A stretch of 64,000 nucleotides of DNA from Leptodactylus fallax (Eukaryota; Chordata; Amphibia; Anura; Leptodactylidae): the NCBI GenBank assembly GCA_947044405.1, contig CAMRHE010001084.1:165868-229867 (forward strand). The letters run 5' to 3'. Of this stretch, positions 34,143 to 47,606 are shown piece after piece. The notes beneath the pieces are model-generated. The model was given only the letters and a program-made list of their open reading frames with translations, did not search any database and was not told the DNA's origin. The number at the start of each line of letters is the position of its first letter. The first letter of the stretch is position 1. The position numbers and the translations under genes are program-made.

Positions 34143-35033
34143 GATACAGTATACAGTAAGTAATACAGAGGTAGAGATTTCTAAGTCTAGTCAGAAATTC
34201 AGTTAAGCGCAACTTCATGTGGTTTTTTTCATAATTTTATCAGCATGCATTTGAAAATATTAAATCAGCATGCACGTGAACATTTTTTTACAAACTTTAC
34301 TGGTGGTATGTGTTTTTCTACTTTTCTCAGATCTTATAGAGAAGCCATTGGGGGGAAAAAACAGAAAACTGCCATACTGGGGGGAATTTATAATTCCGTT
34401 TGCACCAGAAAATCCACGTAGAGGGATGAGATAATGAGGCACATCTATGACACAAGGTCCTTTCTTGCACCAAACTTGTTCCATCAAGAATACGTATACT
34501 GTAGCGATGTGATAGGGGGCCCAGGTCAAAGTCTGCACTGGGGCCCACAAGCCTTTAGTAATGCCACTGGTCTTGGCGAAAGTTGCCGTGATGCCCTAGC
34601 CTAAAACCCAATGCAGAAAGTAACCTCTGCTACAGATTTTAAACTTGTATGATGTTAATTATTGCACCATGTTTAATCCATAGATTTTAATCTTTGCAGT
34701 TCAAAGGCTGAAAGCTGCAGAAGAATCCTATATGTGGACTGCAGCAAAAACACATGATTTTGGGTTGTTTTGCATCAGCTACATTCAGAGAAATGCAGTT
34801 AAATTTTTCTCATGGAAATTCAGCAGGGTGCTCCATAGACCACAGTAATTCCTTTTAGCTAAAACTATAGAGGAATGGTATGAACTTGAGGTCATAATTC
34901 GAACATTGAAATGTGGCAATGTTACATATATTACAGCTGCAGGAAACATGCCTAAAACATTTATGTTATAAGATTGTTTTCATTTTCAGCATCAAAATGG
35001 AATTGTTTCCCATCAGAGGAAAGCAAGTAAGTC
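34143..35033. other. Intronic sequence with a possible hAT-end remnant
   Basis: Mostly unassigned. Near 34500-34570, ggggcccacaagcctttagt followed by aatgccactg resembles a decayed right end of the CAGTGGCGTAGCTA-type hAT family, but no left partner or target duplication was found. Confidence 0.35.
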
Positions 35034-35444
35034 TAAGGCCTTATTCACCTGACTATGAAAAATAGCTGTGTTTTTTTGAACTGTTGTCGCACAGCCATTT
35101 CAATAATAATGGGAGTGAATGGTCCATTTTTTTTTGACTGACCATTTTACACAGTCGTCCAAAAAACTGACATCCTCTATCTCTGCCCATTTTGATGGAC
35201 ACACAGATCCAATAGAAATCAATGGATCAATTTTTAATGGGTGTAAAACGGATCAAAAAAGAAAGACCAATGAAATTAATCCATTTGTTTAAGAACCCAT
35301 TAAAATGGATGCAAAATGGAAACCATTCAGCCATCAAAAGCGAAAAATCAGAACGTAACATAAGCAAAACAGCAATTAAAAACATCAGTTTTCCACAGAT
35401 GTTAGGTCCATGAAAAATGTCAATGTCATGTGAATAAGGCCTTA
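35034..35444. repeat. Palindromic MITE (TAAGGCCTTATTCAC ends)
   Basis: The left end taaggccttattcacctgac and the right end gtcatgtgaataaggcctta are inverted matches. Internal blocks such as tggtccattttttttt and ggatgcaaaatggaaaccat continue the foldback. Confidence 0.65.
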
Positions 35445-35606
35445 TCCAAAAACAAGCACTTTGGAAAAGGTTTCTTGAATTTCTCGGACAGAATCTAAAT
35501 TAGTTTGTGGCAATAAATATACAGAATTGAATCTGTGTGAGATTTGTGCCTACTTTTAATACAATTTACCGTGGAATGTGGTTTTCCATTAGTGAACAAT
35601 GTACTA

Positions 35607-37244
<1,638 letters not shown>

Positions 37245-37246
37245 TA

Positions 37247-38815
37247 TGTATTATCATCCGTACATGACCGATGGTAATACAGTTTGTAAAGAGTATAAAT
37301 AGTCTGCATGGTAGAGTAGAAGGAGGCATGTTTATAACCATATATCTGCTAATTGCAAATTGAGAGCAATTATCTGCATCAGACAGCAATTTACACTACA
37401 GACTCTACAAATACAATCTCACATCTGATTCCTTCTCATAGAAGCAAAGAACAAGTTAGACTGTTAGATTTTCCTTCCCACACTATGATTTATTTCTATT
37501 GATCAAGCCTCCTGCTGATTCATTTTATATGAAGTGCATGTGAGATCTGAACTGCTAAAATTGTCGTAGCGGGGTGTGAAAAAACCTTTTAAGTGTAGAG
37601 TAGCCATAGTTTAAGGTTTGAAGTCCTGCAGATACTATAAAGGAAGATGTAGATATTCTGTGCAAAGTGAATAACGGTAGGATAATGAATAAGTGAAGAT
37701 TATTATGTATTCTTTTGGAAATCTATTTTAGAAATTTTACAATTTAGGGCTCAGTGAGCATCTTATATGAAGACATAACAGGGCTTAGCTAGAGATACAT
37801 AAGTCATCAAATGGAACTTCTGCAAACTCCTGTTTTCATACACAGACATGCAGAGGATTTATTTTATTTGGGATGCCATATAAATTTGCAAGATGCTTCT
37901 ACAGAGTATTACTTCTTGGGAAGACTATGTCTGTGCACCTGTCTGAAGGAGGCTTTATGCACTGCCATATAGGCTCTTTGAAATGTTTAGTCCTAATATA
38001 CAGTATTAAGCAATTTCTGTTCTAAGTCATTGTATAGACTAAGGACATAGCCGGGCCATTTACATGGAACCTGTACATCACTACTAGGAGCCTGTGCACT
38101 TCCATATAGACTTCTTGTACATGGAGATCATTTTAGCAAAGTCTAGTGGAGAATATATCCACACATACAATGTCCAATAAATCATGCCACTTTTATTTTA
38201 ACTACTTGATTCATACCAAATGTGACTAAAAAACATCTGTATGCCTCAATGTTACAATGGAAACACATAGCAATACAAATACGCGTATGTCTTTTCTATC
38301 TTATGCATCCCCTTGGCTGGACAAGTCCAAATACTGTATGTATGTATCTTGAGTAACAAGTTATCAGATGTTGACATGCCAACTATCCTATTTGTATCAA
38401 CATGTGAGCACCCAGTGGGTGCGGGGTGACTTGCAGATTTTGTTAGCATGTCACAGAATTGTGTTAAATTGGTTTCATGGTAAATCAAAGTCCTTAACCA
38501 GATTAGATATTAGTTAGGTGTTGACCCACCTGTACAGTAGAGGCCTCATGCAAAACATGATTTAATGTGTTTTACCCCAAACCAATGTGACGTGTTGACA
38601 TTGATTGACAACTTATTGTCCAACAAAAGATGCACTAAATACAGAGCTCAGCAAAAAGAAGTGTTAGAGACATATAGGTAGTTGCTGATAGAAAGAGTGT
38701 GCAAATGGACAATAAACACAGGAAATGAGCAAAAAACATAATTTTATATTACAATTTAAAGTTGAGAAATATATAAAGACATTTTCTCTGTATCTGGAGA
38801 TATCAGCCATATATC
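37247..38815. other. Intronic sequence, nothing recognised
   Basis: AT-rich DNA with no supported gene or repeat boundary. Confidence 0.4.
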
Positions 38816-39272
38816 CCCTCCTTTTCCTCACTATCCTGGACAATTAGCTACAGCAAGAACCCTTCCCCTGGGTCTGCAGTGGAAAAAAAAAGATTGCTAA
38901 AATGCACCTGCTTTGCTAAACTGGGCCCCTTCAGCTACTCATCAGCCAAAGATGGAGCAGTTCATGGGAGATTAATTTGTTGTATGCACTGGAAGGAGAA
39001 AGCGAACTATTATTGGAAAGTGAAAAACAATGACCACTATTTTGTGGGCTGCTAGATCTAAATGTGGGCGACCGCTGAGACCAATCAGTGGCCTCAGCAG
39101 TCACGTAATGCTCAGGACTTTTGGCAGCGTGGCACCAGCATGAGACTGAATGGACACTTGCGATGGACAATGGAGTATTGGTGACAGGTATGTATGTTTT
39201 TTTTTTTTTTTGTTCTACAATCCCCTCCACCACTGTACGGGTTGCTCTAATTCCTGGATAACTCCTTTAATA
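38816..39272. repeat. Dispersed repeat ending in a TTAA-type edge
   Basis: It contains ccaatcagtggcctcagcag, matched by similar sequence at about 48080-48105 (ccaatcacaggcctcagcgg), and ends ctggataactcctttaa, which looks like the right end of a TTAA-type repeat. The left edge is undefined. Confidence 0.4.
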
Positions 39273-42227
39273 CAACTGTTTACATATTTTTAGTGTAGCT
39301 TTGGAGAATTAATCATTTTTGTCAACTTAGGCTAGGTTCACATCAGCACTGGGTTTCCATTATTCAGGTCCATTGAAGCACCAGAAGAACAGAAAAATGG
39401 ACCACAAAAATAGCATGAACGGAGCCCTAAGGGCCCCAATGAGTATAACAGGGGCCGTCAAATATCCACTATGTTTAACTGAAATCACCCAATGAAAAAG
39501 ATAAGCTTGCAGGACTTTTTCATCCAGCAATTTCTGATGGGTTTGCACTGGATATAAACCCAATGTCAATGTACTTAACATTGCAGTTTATTGCGGCTCT
39601 GTTGTAAGTTTTGTAAACTGAAGTGTTTTACTGAGGTTTTTGTGAGAATTGACGCTGAAAAATAATGTGACCATATAAATATGCTACATATGATCCTTTT
39701 ACAATGAAATGTTTATCCAGAACAGGTGGCTGCAAAAGTAACCTTCACTCAGAGGTCAAAGCACAGTATGGTGCATGGTGTACACCTATGCACAAAGACT
39801 GTACGACTTCTTTATATGGAACATGTTATGATTTCCTCTCCCAACATACTGTTTAGGCTAGCAAATCCGTCTCACACACAGGTGAAACTCGGTCATGTGA
39901 GTGCAGCCTTAGACTAGTCCATGGGCTGCTTCTCATATTACAGCTCATCTTTATATTAAGTGAATCAGGTTAGGGTGCAATACCACACACAATCTGAACA
40001 GCAATGGCATTGGATTTTTTGAAGAAACAACCTTGTATGTAATTCTGTACAACACCTTAAACAATTTTAGAAGGCACTGAATATTTATGTAGACATACAA
40101 ATGTAGTCAAGTTTAACATGACTATTAATGTGCTATGTAAACAGTTGCTAATCACTTTAACTCAACTTTTTTCATTGCTTTCAATAGCTTTTCTTATGAT
40201 TTATTACGATGCAGTGAGTTATCAGATTCAAGTTGAGGATGGCTACATCTGTATAGTAAAAGTTCAATCTCTTTGCACAGTTATGTTTGTCCTTAGGGTA
40301 TGGTAACTGCAAAGATGTTTCAGATGCTTTATCATCCTGCTCATTCACTCATGACCAACATAAGGTGTTTGTTAAGAAAGCTTTTCACTGCATGATGCCT
40401 CTAAGGATAATTAAAAAGAAGCCAAAAATGTCTTAGGTTTGGTTCATACAATATAATACACAACAAAACAAGCAAACAATAAAATAAAAATCTGAAGGGA
40501 ACATTAGTACAATTAAGTGAAATTTGAGTATTGCTTTGATATATTTTAGAAACGGCTGTTGATATCGGAAGCCGTCTGTTATAATAATTTGTGCTAGAAA
40601 ATATAATTTGCAAAAGAGAAAAATAAAATAAAAAGTAATGAGTAGAAATAAAGCTTCTATCAGGAACAGTGCCAGCTGCAAGCCATAGATCTAACTGTAA
40701 TACCGGTACTGGAACAAATATCGTTCTTTAATCTAAAAAACAACGTTCATAGTAAGTGTAGATTTACTAATAGTATGGCAGCAACGTGACTTTAACAATC
40801 CAGTCCGGCATCCTACAAGCGCTGCCTAAGGTCACTAGAATTTTTTTTTCCTTTTGAAATTCAACATTTCTTATTTGTCACCATCTGACAAATCATCAAA
40901 ACTAGGAATCTTTTGTCACATAGTATGTTCAGTCTGATGTAAAAGAAAAACTATATCCAAAAGTTATTTTATTCTTGGCTCAACTGATTCATTTTTCTAA
41001 TGAACAGCTGTCACCGTTTTTTGAGCTACAATCAACATTATCATATTATATGTTCTCTTGGGAGTATTCAGTAAAAGGATATAACTCATTACATTATTCT
41101 CCAGTTATGGCATTTTTAGGAAATGAAAGGGATTCATGTAGAATAAGAGGGCTTTTAAATGTAATGTGTTTTAAAAATTTCCTTCCTCCCTGCAATATCC
41201 AACAGAGCTGAACACTGCAGTATGCACAGTCAATTCCATGTACAGCATATTTTTCCCCTCCCTTGCAGCCCATGGAATGTACAGTATTGAAGACATTATT
41301 TTTTTGGTTTCCTGCTGTGACTGTGTCCTTCTGTGTTAGTAAAAGAGAATGCTGCAGTGGTAAAACTTTCTGTGTAACATGTCAATGTCTCATATACTAC
41401 AGTGGTCTTCTTATAAATGAAGATTCATTTTAATTAATTCAATTTACAACTTCATAGTTTTGCTGATCTGTAATTTTCAGAGTATTTATCCCATTTCAAA
41501 CCTTGAAAGACAAATGAACTCACAAAAAATCAAAATAGGAGAGTCACTACCAAATACTAGAACACTAAAAACTATGTCTTTATTGGTTGCTATTAAGATT
41601 TTCATTGTACACAACATACAAAAAATATTAGTAAATATCTCATTTACTAAAACTATTATCAATACCAACAAAAAAGTCCCATATAAAGATAGACTGGTAT
41701 ATCAATCAACAACAGAGGGGACTAAAAGGGTAACAGAGTATAGCAAAATCAAATACCAGAGCTATTTGTAAGGGATAATTGAATGCTGGGGTCTGTATGT
41801 CACTCAGTCCACTGCAAATACATTAGATCCTACGAGGCAATGACCAGGCTAAATAATATTGTTTTCTAACTGGTCAAGCCAACTAACAGATGCACAGAGC
41901 TACCTGACGCATTTCTACACTGTGATAACACACAGTTACATCATAGGTTTTTAAAATATGCCCCATTTGTAAAAAATATTTGAGACCAAATATTTGTCCT
42001 GCACCCTCAAAGGCATTAATGCACGGCCGTTCATGCTCATTTCTGTTCATAGCCATTGTAATTAAAAGACAAAAAATAAATATCGAAATCATGATATTTA
42101 TTTTATTTTGATTTGCACCGAATGCATTTGTGAAATAATTTGTGCATAAATTGAACAACAACATAAAAGTTGTCATAAAAACAAATTGTTTTCATATAAG
42201 TATGCAGAAATAAATAATAAAAGTAAG
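39273..42227. other. Intronic sequence, mostly unassigned
   Basis: A half-MITE with aggctaggttcacatcagca starts at 39328. From about 41540 to 41950 there is a segment whose end carries a hammerhead-like arrangement (see findings). No gene is recognised. The frames at 40.4-42.2 kb lack any domain signature. Confidence 0.4.
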
Positions 42228-42514
42228 GCTAGGTTCACATCTATTTATACTAGGCTAGGTTAGGCTAGGTTCACTCGTTCAGGGATTCCATCCCCCATTC
42301 CGCTTGTAAAATGCAGAGAGAAAATGCAGACAGAAAAGTTCTCAAGCAGCATTTTTCAGGTGGAAACCCAGTGGACCCCATTATAGTCTTTGGGGTCCGC
42401 GGGTTTCCACGGGTAACTGCTTTTTAATCGGATTAGGTTTCCATTTTGTCGGGTCCCCAAGCAGACCGGAAGAACAGATACCCTAATGCTGGTGTGAATC
42501 TGCTCTTATCCGCT
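42228..42514. repeat. Foldback repeat (AAGGCTAGGTTCAC ends)
   Basis: The left side repeats ggctaggttcacatc and ggctaggttcactcg. The right side ends atgctggtgtgaatctgc. Interior blocks such as ggaaacccagtggaccccat suggest the MITE class also seen at 39328. It adjoins the LINE tail. Confidence 0.45.
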
Positions 42515-42905
42515 CTTCACACAAACGTCTCCAAGATTTCTCCCGTGCATCCCCCAAACTCTGGAACTCACTATCAAGACACATAAGACTGTCCCCCACA
42601 ATCACAAGCTTCAAAAAGGCCCTGAAAACTCACCTATTCAGGAAGGCCTACAACATCCAATAACACTACTGTCACCACACCACCACCTGTACAGTCTATC
42701 CCCTCACCTTCTGTATCTACCCCTCTTCCCTCATAGATTGTAAGCCCTCGTGGGCAGGGCCCTCTATCCCACTGTGCCAGTTGATCACCGTTAGTATTAT
42801 CTGTTTTGTAAATCTTGTGTACCGTATGTAAATCCTCAAATGTAAAGCACCATGAAACTAATGGTGCTATATAAATAAACAACAATAATAATAATGATAA
42901 TAATA
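42515..42905 (+). mobile_element. L2/CR1-type LINE 3' end
   Basis: A 45-codon stretch from 42526 to a TAA at 42661 encodes the last residues of a LINE reverse-transcriptase ORF: FSRASPKLWNSLSRHIRLSP followed by FKKALKTHLFRKAYNIQ. A 3' UTR follows with cctcgtgggcagggccctct and aatggtgctatataaataaa, ending in (AATAAT)n. This is the usual 5'-truncated state left by incomplete reverse transcription. The clade (L2 or CR1) is inferred from the tail and C-terminal motif. Confidence 0.75.
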
Positions 42906-43169
42906 ATAACCTAGCATAAGCAAGAAATATAGTTGCCCTCACTGCCAGTGTGCAGCATTTTCGTCATGTTCCAGAAAAAACAGTCTTGTAGAAATTCAGC
43001 AGAGAAAACTGTGGTTAATCTACTCCTGATCTGTTCCACCTGTGGCTGGTGGCTGGCTAGAGGGGGTGGGGCTTAAAGGGAGTCTGACACTAGAACAATC
43101 CCTATGGAACTATAAACACAGTCAGATAGCCATGGTTCTGGGGTCAGAATCCCTTTAGCAAAAGGGAGT

Positions 43170-43375
43170 GGCTCAAAGGGAGTTCTCCCTTATCTTTAGG
43201 ATAAGCCATAATTTTCAAACTGGTGGGATCTGACCTCTCAGACCCCCACTGATCAAGAGAACGGGGGACTTTTGTCCGAATGGAGCCATGGTCAGGCAGC
43301 ACGCGTATCGCTTTATTCATTTCAATGGGAGTGCCAGAAATAGCCAAAGTACAGTGAGTTCCTGAGATACATAGT
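43170..43375. repeat. Half of a foldback MITE related to 4052-4398
   Basis: Shared blocks include cccactgatcaagagaacgg, gggacttttgtcc and caatgggagtgccagaaata, matching the interior of the 4052-4398 repeat on one arm only. The other arm is missing. Confidence 0.45.
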
Positions 43376-44083
43376 GAATATTTCCTTTATATGTTTCAAG
43401 GTTTCATTTTAATATGATCCAACATTTGACCAAGCGAAATGAAGGTAAGAAGTCCTAGGATATTTCTACACAATCATTCCCCAAGTCCTAATTCTCTTAC
43501 CGATTGTAGCAGGTTTTTCTCCTGGCATTCTTGGATTTGGATGTATTTATTTTATCCTCTACTCTGATAACCCATTAGCATTGCTACAAAGGAGCTTTCT
43601 AAGAGCATTATGCTGCTCTGCCATAATTTACATTGTCAAGGGAGAGCTTTTCAAGGTTTGCAAAGTTTTAGCCATGTTTTCACATACCAAACTTCAACCT
43701 CTCATTGTATTTGGTGGCATTGAATTTTCAGGTTAGGGCCTTTCCACAAAGCTGGAAATGTCCAATGTTCATTGTATACAAATGAATTAGAATTTACATT
43801 CACTAGATCTAAGGTAACCTGAATAAGCGTGGGGAGCTAAGCTGTTAATACAATGTGTCTATGCTATTTGCGTAATGAAACTAACATTCACTTTGCATTA
43901 CAATGGCCACGCTGTGCAAATAGCATACAGCCCCTGATGTATGGATGTGACCAGACTTAACTTATTTTCAGTTTAGTTAACTAATGCAAATTCTCATGAA
44001 ACAAATTTCACACTATTACTTGTTAATAAAAGCCTTGAAAGTCTGCAAATCGGACACAAATAGAACAGTTAGCATACCCTTTT
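43376..44083. other. Intronic sequence, nothing recognised
   Basis: No supported feature. An inverted pair around ggccacgctgtgcaaatag may be a short degraded foldback. Confidence 0.35.
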
Positions 44084-44560
44084 GTGTTAAAGGGGTATTC
44101 CCATCTCAAGTATCCTATCTATACTGCTATCTTATATAAATTCAAGGGTTTCCCTAAATACATTGCTTTAGCAATGGTGCTTCATTTGCCTTCTATGTTA
44201 GATTATTTCTCCCATTGTTTGAACAGCGTTCCTTGGTCCCTATCCTGTCCTGTGATAACAAGTCAGAGGGATGAGTCACTGCTCTCTGGGGGGCTGAGTT
44301 CTCTCCTGTTATGTACTGCTCTGCCAGCACGACAATCAGTTCAGCTAATTGCCGTTTGCTGATAAAGGCTCCGTGTCTATCTCTCTATGTAAACACAAAG
44401 TTAACACTGAGTCTGTTCTAACATCTGCAGCATACAAGTTTGTTTTTTCTCCGCAAACCTGTGTAAAGTAATATATATTGACTGTGCATATTATTTGATC
44501 TGCATTTACACTACATTTCTAGTAATAATAATAAATAATCTCTCTTGGTAAAGGCAATGT
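44084..44560. repeat. Partial TTAA-type repeat
   Basis: It begins gttaaaggggtattcccatc, the usual edge of T2/Kolobok-like repeats in this window, and carries a GC-richer body (44220-44350). No clear right terminus was found. Confidence 0.4.
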
Positions 44561-44779
44561 TTATATCTAGTGAGGTAATTTATAGTGTCCTGTTCATCAA
44601 ACAATCAAAGCCTGTCCACCAGCTTGCTGAAGAATACAGGAAGTGAGAAGAAGAGACAGCAAGCAAACTGCTGAGAGGGGGAAATGGGAAAACCCATTTC
44701 ACGTATCAGGAGATAATTAATATTGCTTTTAGAAAAGCTACTTAACTTGTGACACATATCTAGACAAGAGTACAGATAA

Positions 44780-45040
44780 GGCCTTATTTGCACAATAGTG
44801 AAAAACAGCCACATGACATCCGTTTTTTAATCTGCCATCACACGGCCATTTTAAGATAAAAAAAGTCTGTGTATATTCACAACAGACAAATATAGGACAT
44901 TTTAACAGACCATTTTCAATGTCCATTAAAAAAAACAGGTGTGTGCACACACCAATTTCATGGGTTTTAAAACAGCTGTTCAAAAAACAAATGGCCATTT
45001 TTGACTGTTGTGTTCACGGACATTTGCTACGTGTTGTGAA
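44780..45040. repeat. Foldback MITE (AAGGCCTTATTTGCAC edge)
   Basis: aaggccttatttgcacaata at the left and gttgtgttcacggac at the right, with inner pairs such as ggacattttaacagac and caaatggccatttttgac, resemble the 35034-35444 MITE in a diverged state. Confidence 0.4.
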
Positions 45041-47606
45041 TAAAGAGATGACACATCTGTCCTACCTAAAAGGCATAGCAAGCCTGCTCTTCAGGTTAGG
45101 ACTGCTATATCTATATTTGTGTTTGTTCATTTGTTTAGATAACTTGAAATTGTGCTTATTTGTTACTTCCCTAATTGTAAAGTACGGTAGAAATTGCTGG
45201 TAATATATGAATAAAGATTAGTATTATAATACACAAATCTATATGACTATGTGCAAACTTATTTAGCATATTTTGCATTATTCTTTCTAAACCAAGAGGA
45301 AATGTAATGAGTGTACACCGCATGATAGGGCTGACAAAACTGATGCATATTTGTTAAGTAATTTAAATAAATTAGTTCAGCATCTATTGTTAGACAGTTA
45401 TTTAATGACTGTATATGTTTTCAAGTATTTTTCTCAACTCTTTTATCACTTGTTATAACTATTTACAACTTAGCTAATGCCATAGAAGTATAACTTATAA
45501 ATATTGAAAAAATACGAAGATGTTTAAGCTTTTTTATATTCTATATTTTGTTTAAATAACATAATAACTTTCCTTAGTAACTAAATGTTATGCCTTGAAT
45601 TTGAATATTTAAAGTGTACCTCCAGTTATAAAAACTTTTCAAAAATGAATAGCACAGGTGAATATAATTAACTTTGTAATATATCTTGTTAAAAAAATAT
45701 GTTTCCTTCTCCACCTATTAGGCTAAGTTACTTTCTACATATTAGTCTATAAAAAGGGGATGAGGATGAAAACGCTGCTGAGAAAGACACACAAATAATT
45801 GCTGCTACACTCTTCTACTCAGGGAGCCCTTTTAAAACTGCTGTGCTTGTAGATAACAGGCTACCAGTGCACAGAATGAGGCAATAAATCAAATAACCAG
45901 CTGGTAGCAGCCTCATCCTCCATCATTCCTCCTCCATAGAGTTCTGTGTGTGAGGCAGAATACTGAGAGGAATCTTTATATATTTAGCAATCTGATTGAA
46001 GATAAGGATGGGGAAGCAGCTTAATAAATACTGAAGGAAACAGATCTCCCCTTAATAATTAGTAATTTTTAGGAGCATCAAGGAAAAATCAAGATACTGC
46101 TGCTTCAAGTATCCTAGTGGACAAGAATAAAATACTGAATTTTATTAAGTTTAATATACAGAAGTCTATTGTACAATAGCTGAACCTGAGATTTTTGTGG
46201 TTCACCTCCTGGTGGTGGATGTTGTGAGGGAGCCCAGGAGAGATGAGGGAAGATGCGTATTAGTGTTTATTAATTTTTCTGCACCTACCCTGGGCCTCCA
46301 AATATTATACTTTAGGGTCCATCTTTACTGCTAACATTTTATGGAATTACATTATGTGTATACTGTTATTCTTATGCATTCAGCACCTATTGTTGATCCA
46401 GAGTAAGGAAAAAAATATGAGGTAGAAACTAATTTTCCTTATTTTATGTGCCAATCAGAATAAATCCTTGGATCAATGACCCAACACCAAGAATCTAATA
46501 ATAATTATAACTTGTAATATTGCTGTTTAAGAAAGGCATCCAAGTCTATCTTGAACTCTTTTGTGCGTGTATCTGAGATAGGTACAGTAAATTAGGTTGT
46601 AAGCTACTGATGTGAGTAATGACAATTCTGTGGATAAATGTACTACTACAAGGTAGATCTTGATATGAACCAGTGCTCTAAAAATACTCTAGATTTTACA
46701 TTGGCATTAGGAAAGACTTTATGCATTATGATATTCGGCCAGTCTTTTTAACCAACAGAGAAAAAGCTTTTAACTTGCAAGCAATGAAAGGTAGTGCCAG
46801 TCAGGTTGAGTTACAGGGTTGTGTGTGATCCAGCTCTTTTGACACTGACAGTTTTTCTTCACAATGGGATCTGTAAGTTTCAGTACCATGACTCTTTATC
46901 AGAATTCATAAATGCTGCCAGTATACGGCTTTGTGAACAGCATTTACTGATGGACCACTACATGGTGATTGACTGAATCTTTCTTTATGCTATGGCAGCC
47001 CAGGTTGGAAAAAAAAAGCATGCATAAAAGGTTTTCTATTGTTTTAACTTCCTTTTAAAAGGATTAGGAACCAACAGAAAGAAAAGTTTGCTGTTTTTAT
47101 GCCATTTTCTTTGGTAAATAGTTTTCATACCTAATGACAATTTGAAAGCTGACCTTTCCTTTGCTGAAATGTGATATTCAGGCAATGCCCGCATGTCATC
47201 TACCTGGTGGCAAATGCATGACAAAGAATGCTAGCAAACAAAATACAGACTAACAGCAATTAAAATAATAATCTTCTCAGAGTGTCAGGATATCAAATGT
47301 GCACAAATCTTTATTTCTATTCATCTGGTAAACTCTGCTCAGCTGAAGTGGATAAAGGTGAAAGAAAGCTTTCTTTAAAAAAAGACTGATAAATAATAAA
47401 TCTATAATATGGTTTAATTAGCATGTCCCTTTTATCTCAACTATTGGCAAAGTAATGCTATGAAAAGGCATATTGTATGGTAACTTGTTTCCTAAGTTCT
47501 GCAAGGGTGCCATTTTTTATTGAAGAGACACAGCAGTTTATAGAGATTCATTTTTTAGGCAATACTCCATTTGTATGCTTGTTCACTAAGTTAAAACACA
47601 TGAAAC
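45041..47606. other. AT-rich intronic sequence with a partial repeat
   Basis: At 45611-46330, tttaaagtgtacctccagtt and later accctgggcctccaaatatt mark dispersed-repeat pieces. Similar ggagctgtgg/ggcctcc-type sequence lies at 11610-11660 and 48190-48260. Nothing coding was recognised. Confidence 0.4.

Noticed and set aside
34500..34570. A complete hAT element ending at the aatgccactg motif
   Set aside because: No matching left end or 8-bp duplication was found, so only a remnant is possible.
41460..41771. A 103-residue frame in AT-rich sequence
   Set aside because: No recognisable domain, no splice context, and Lys/Ile/Asn-rich composition typical of random AT-rich DNA.
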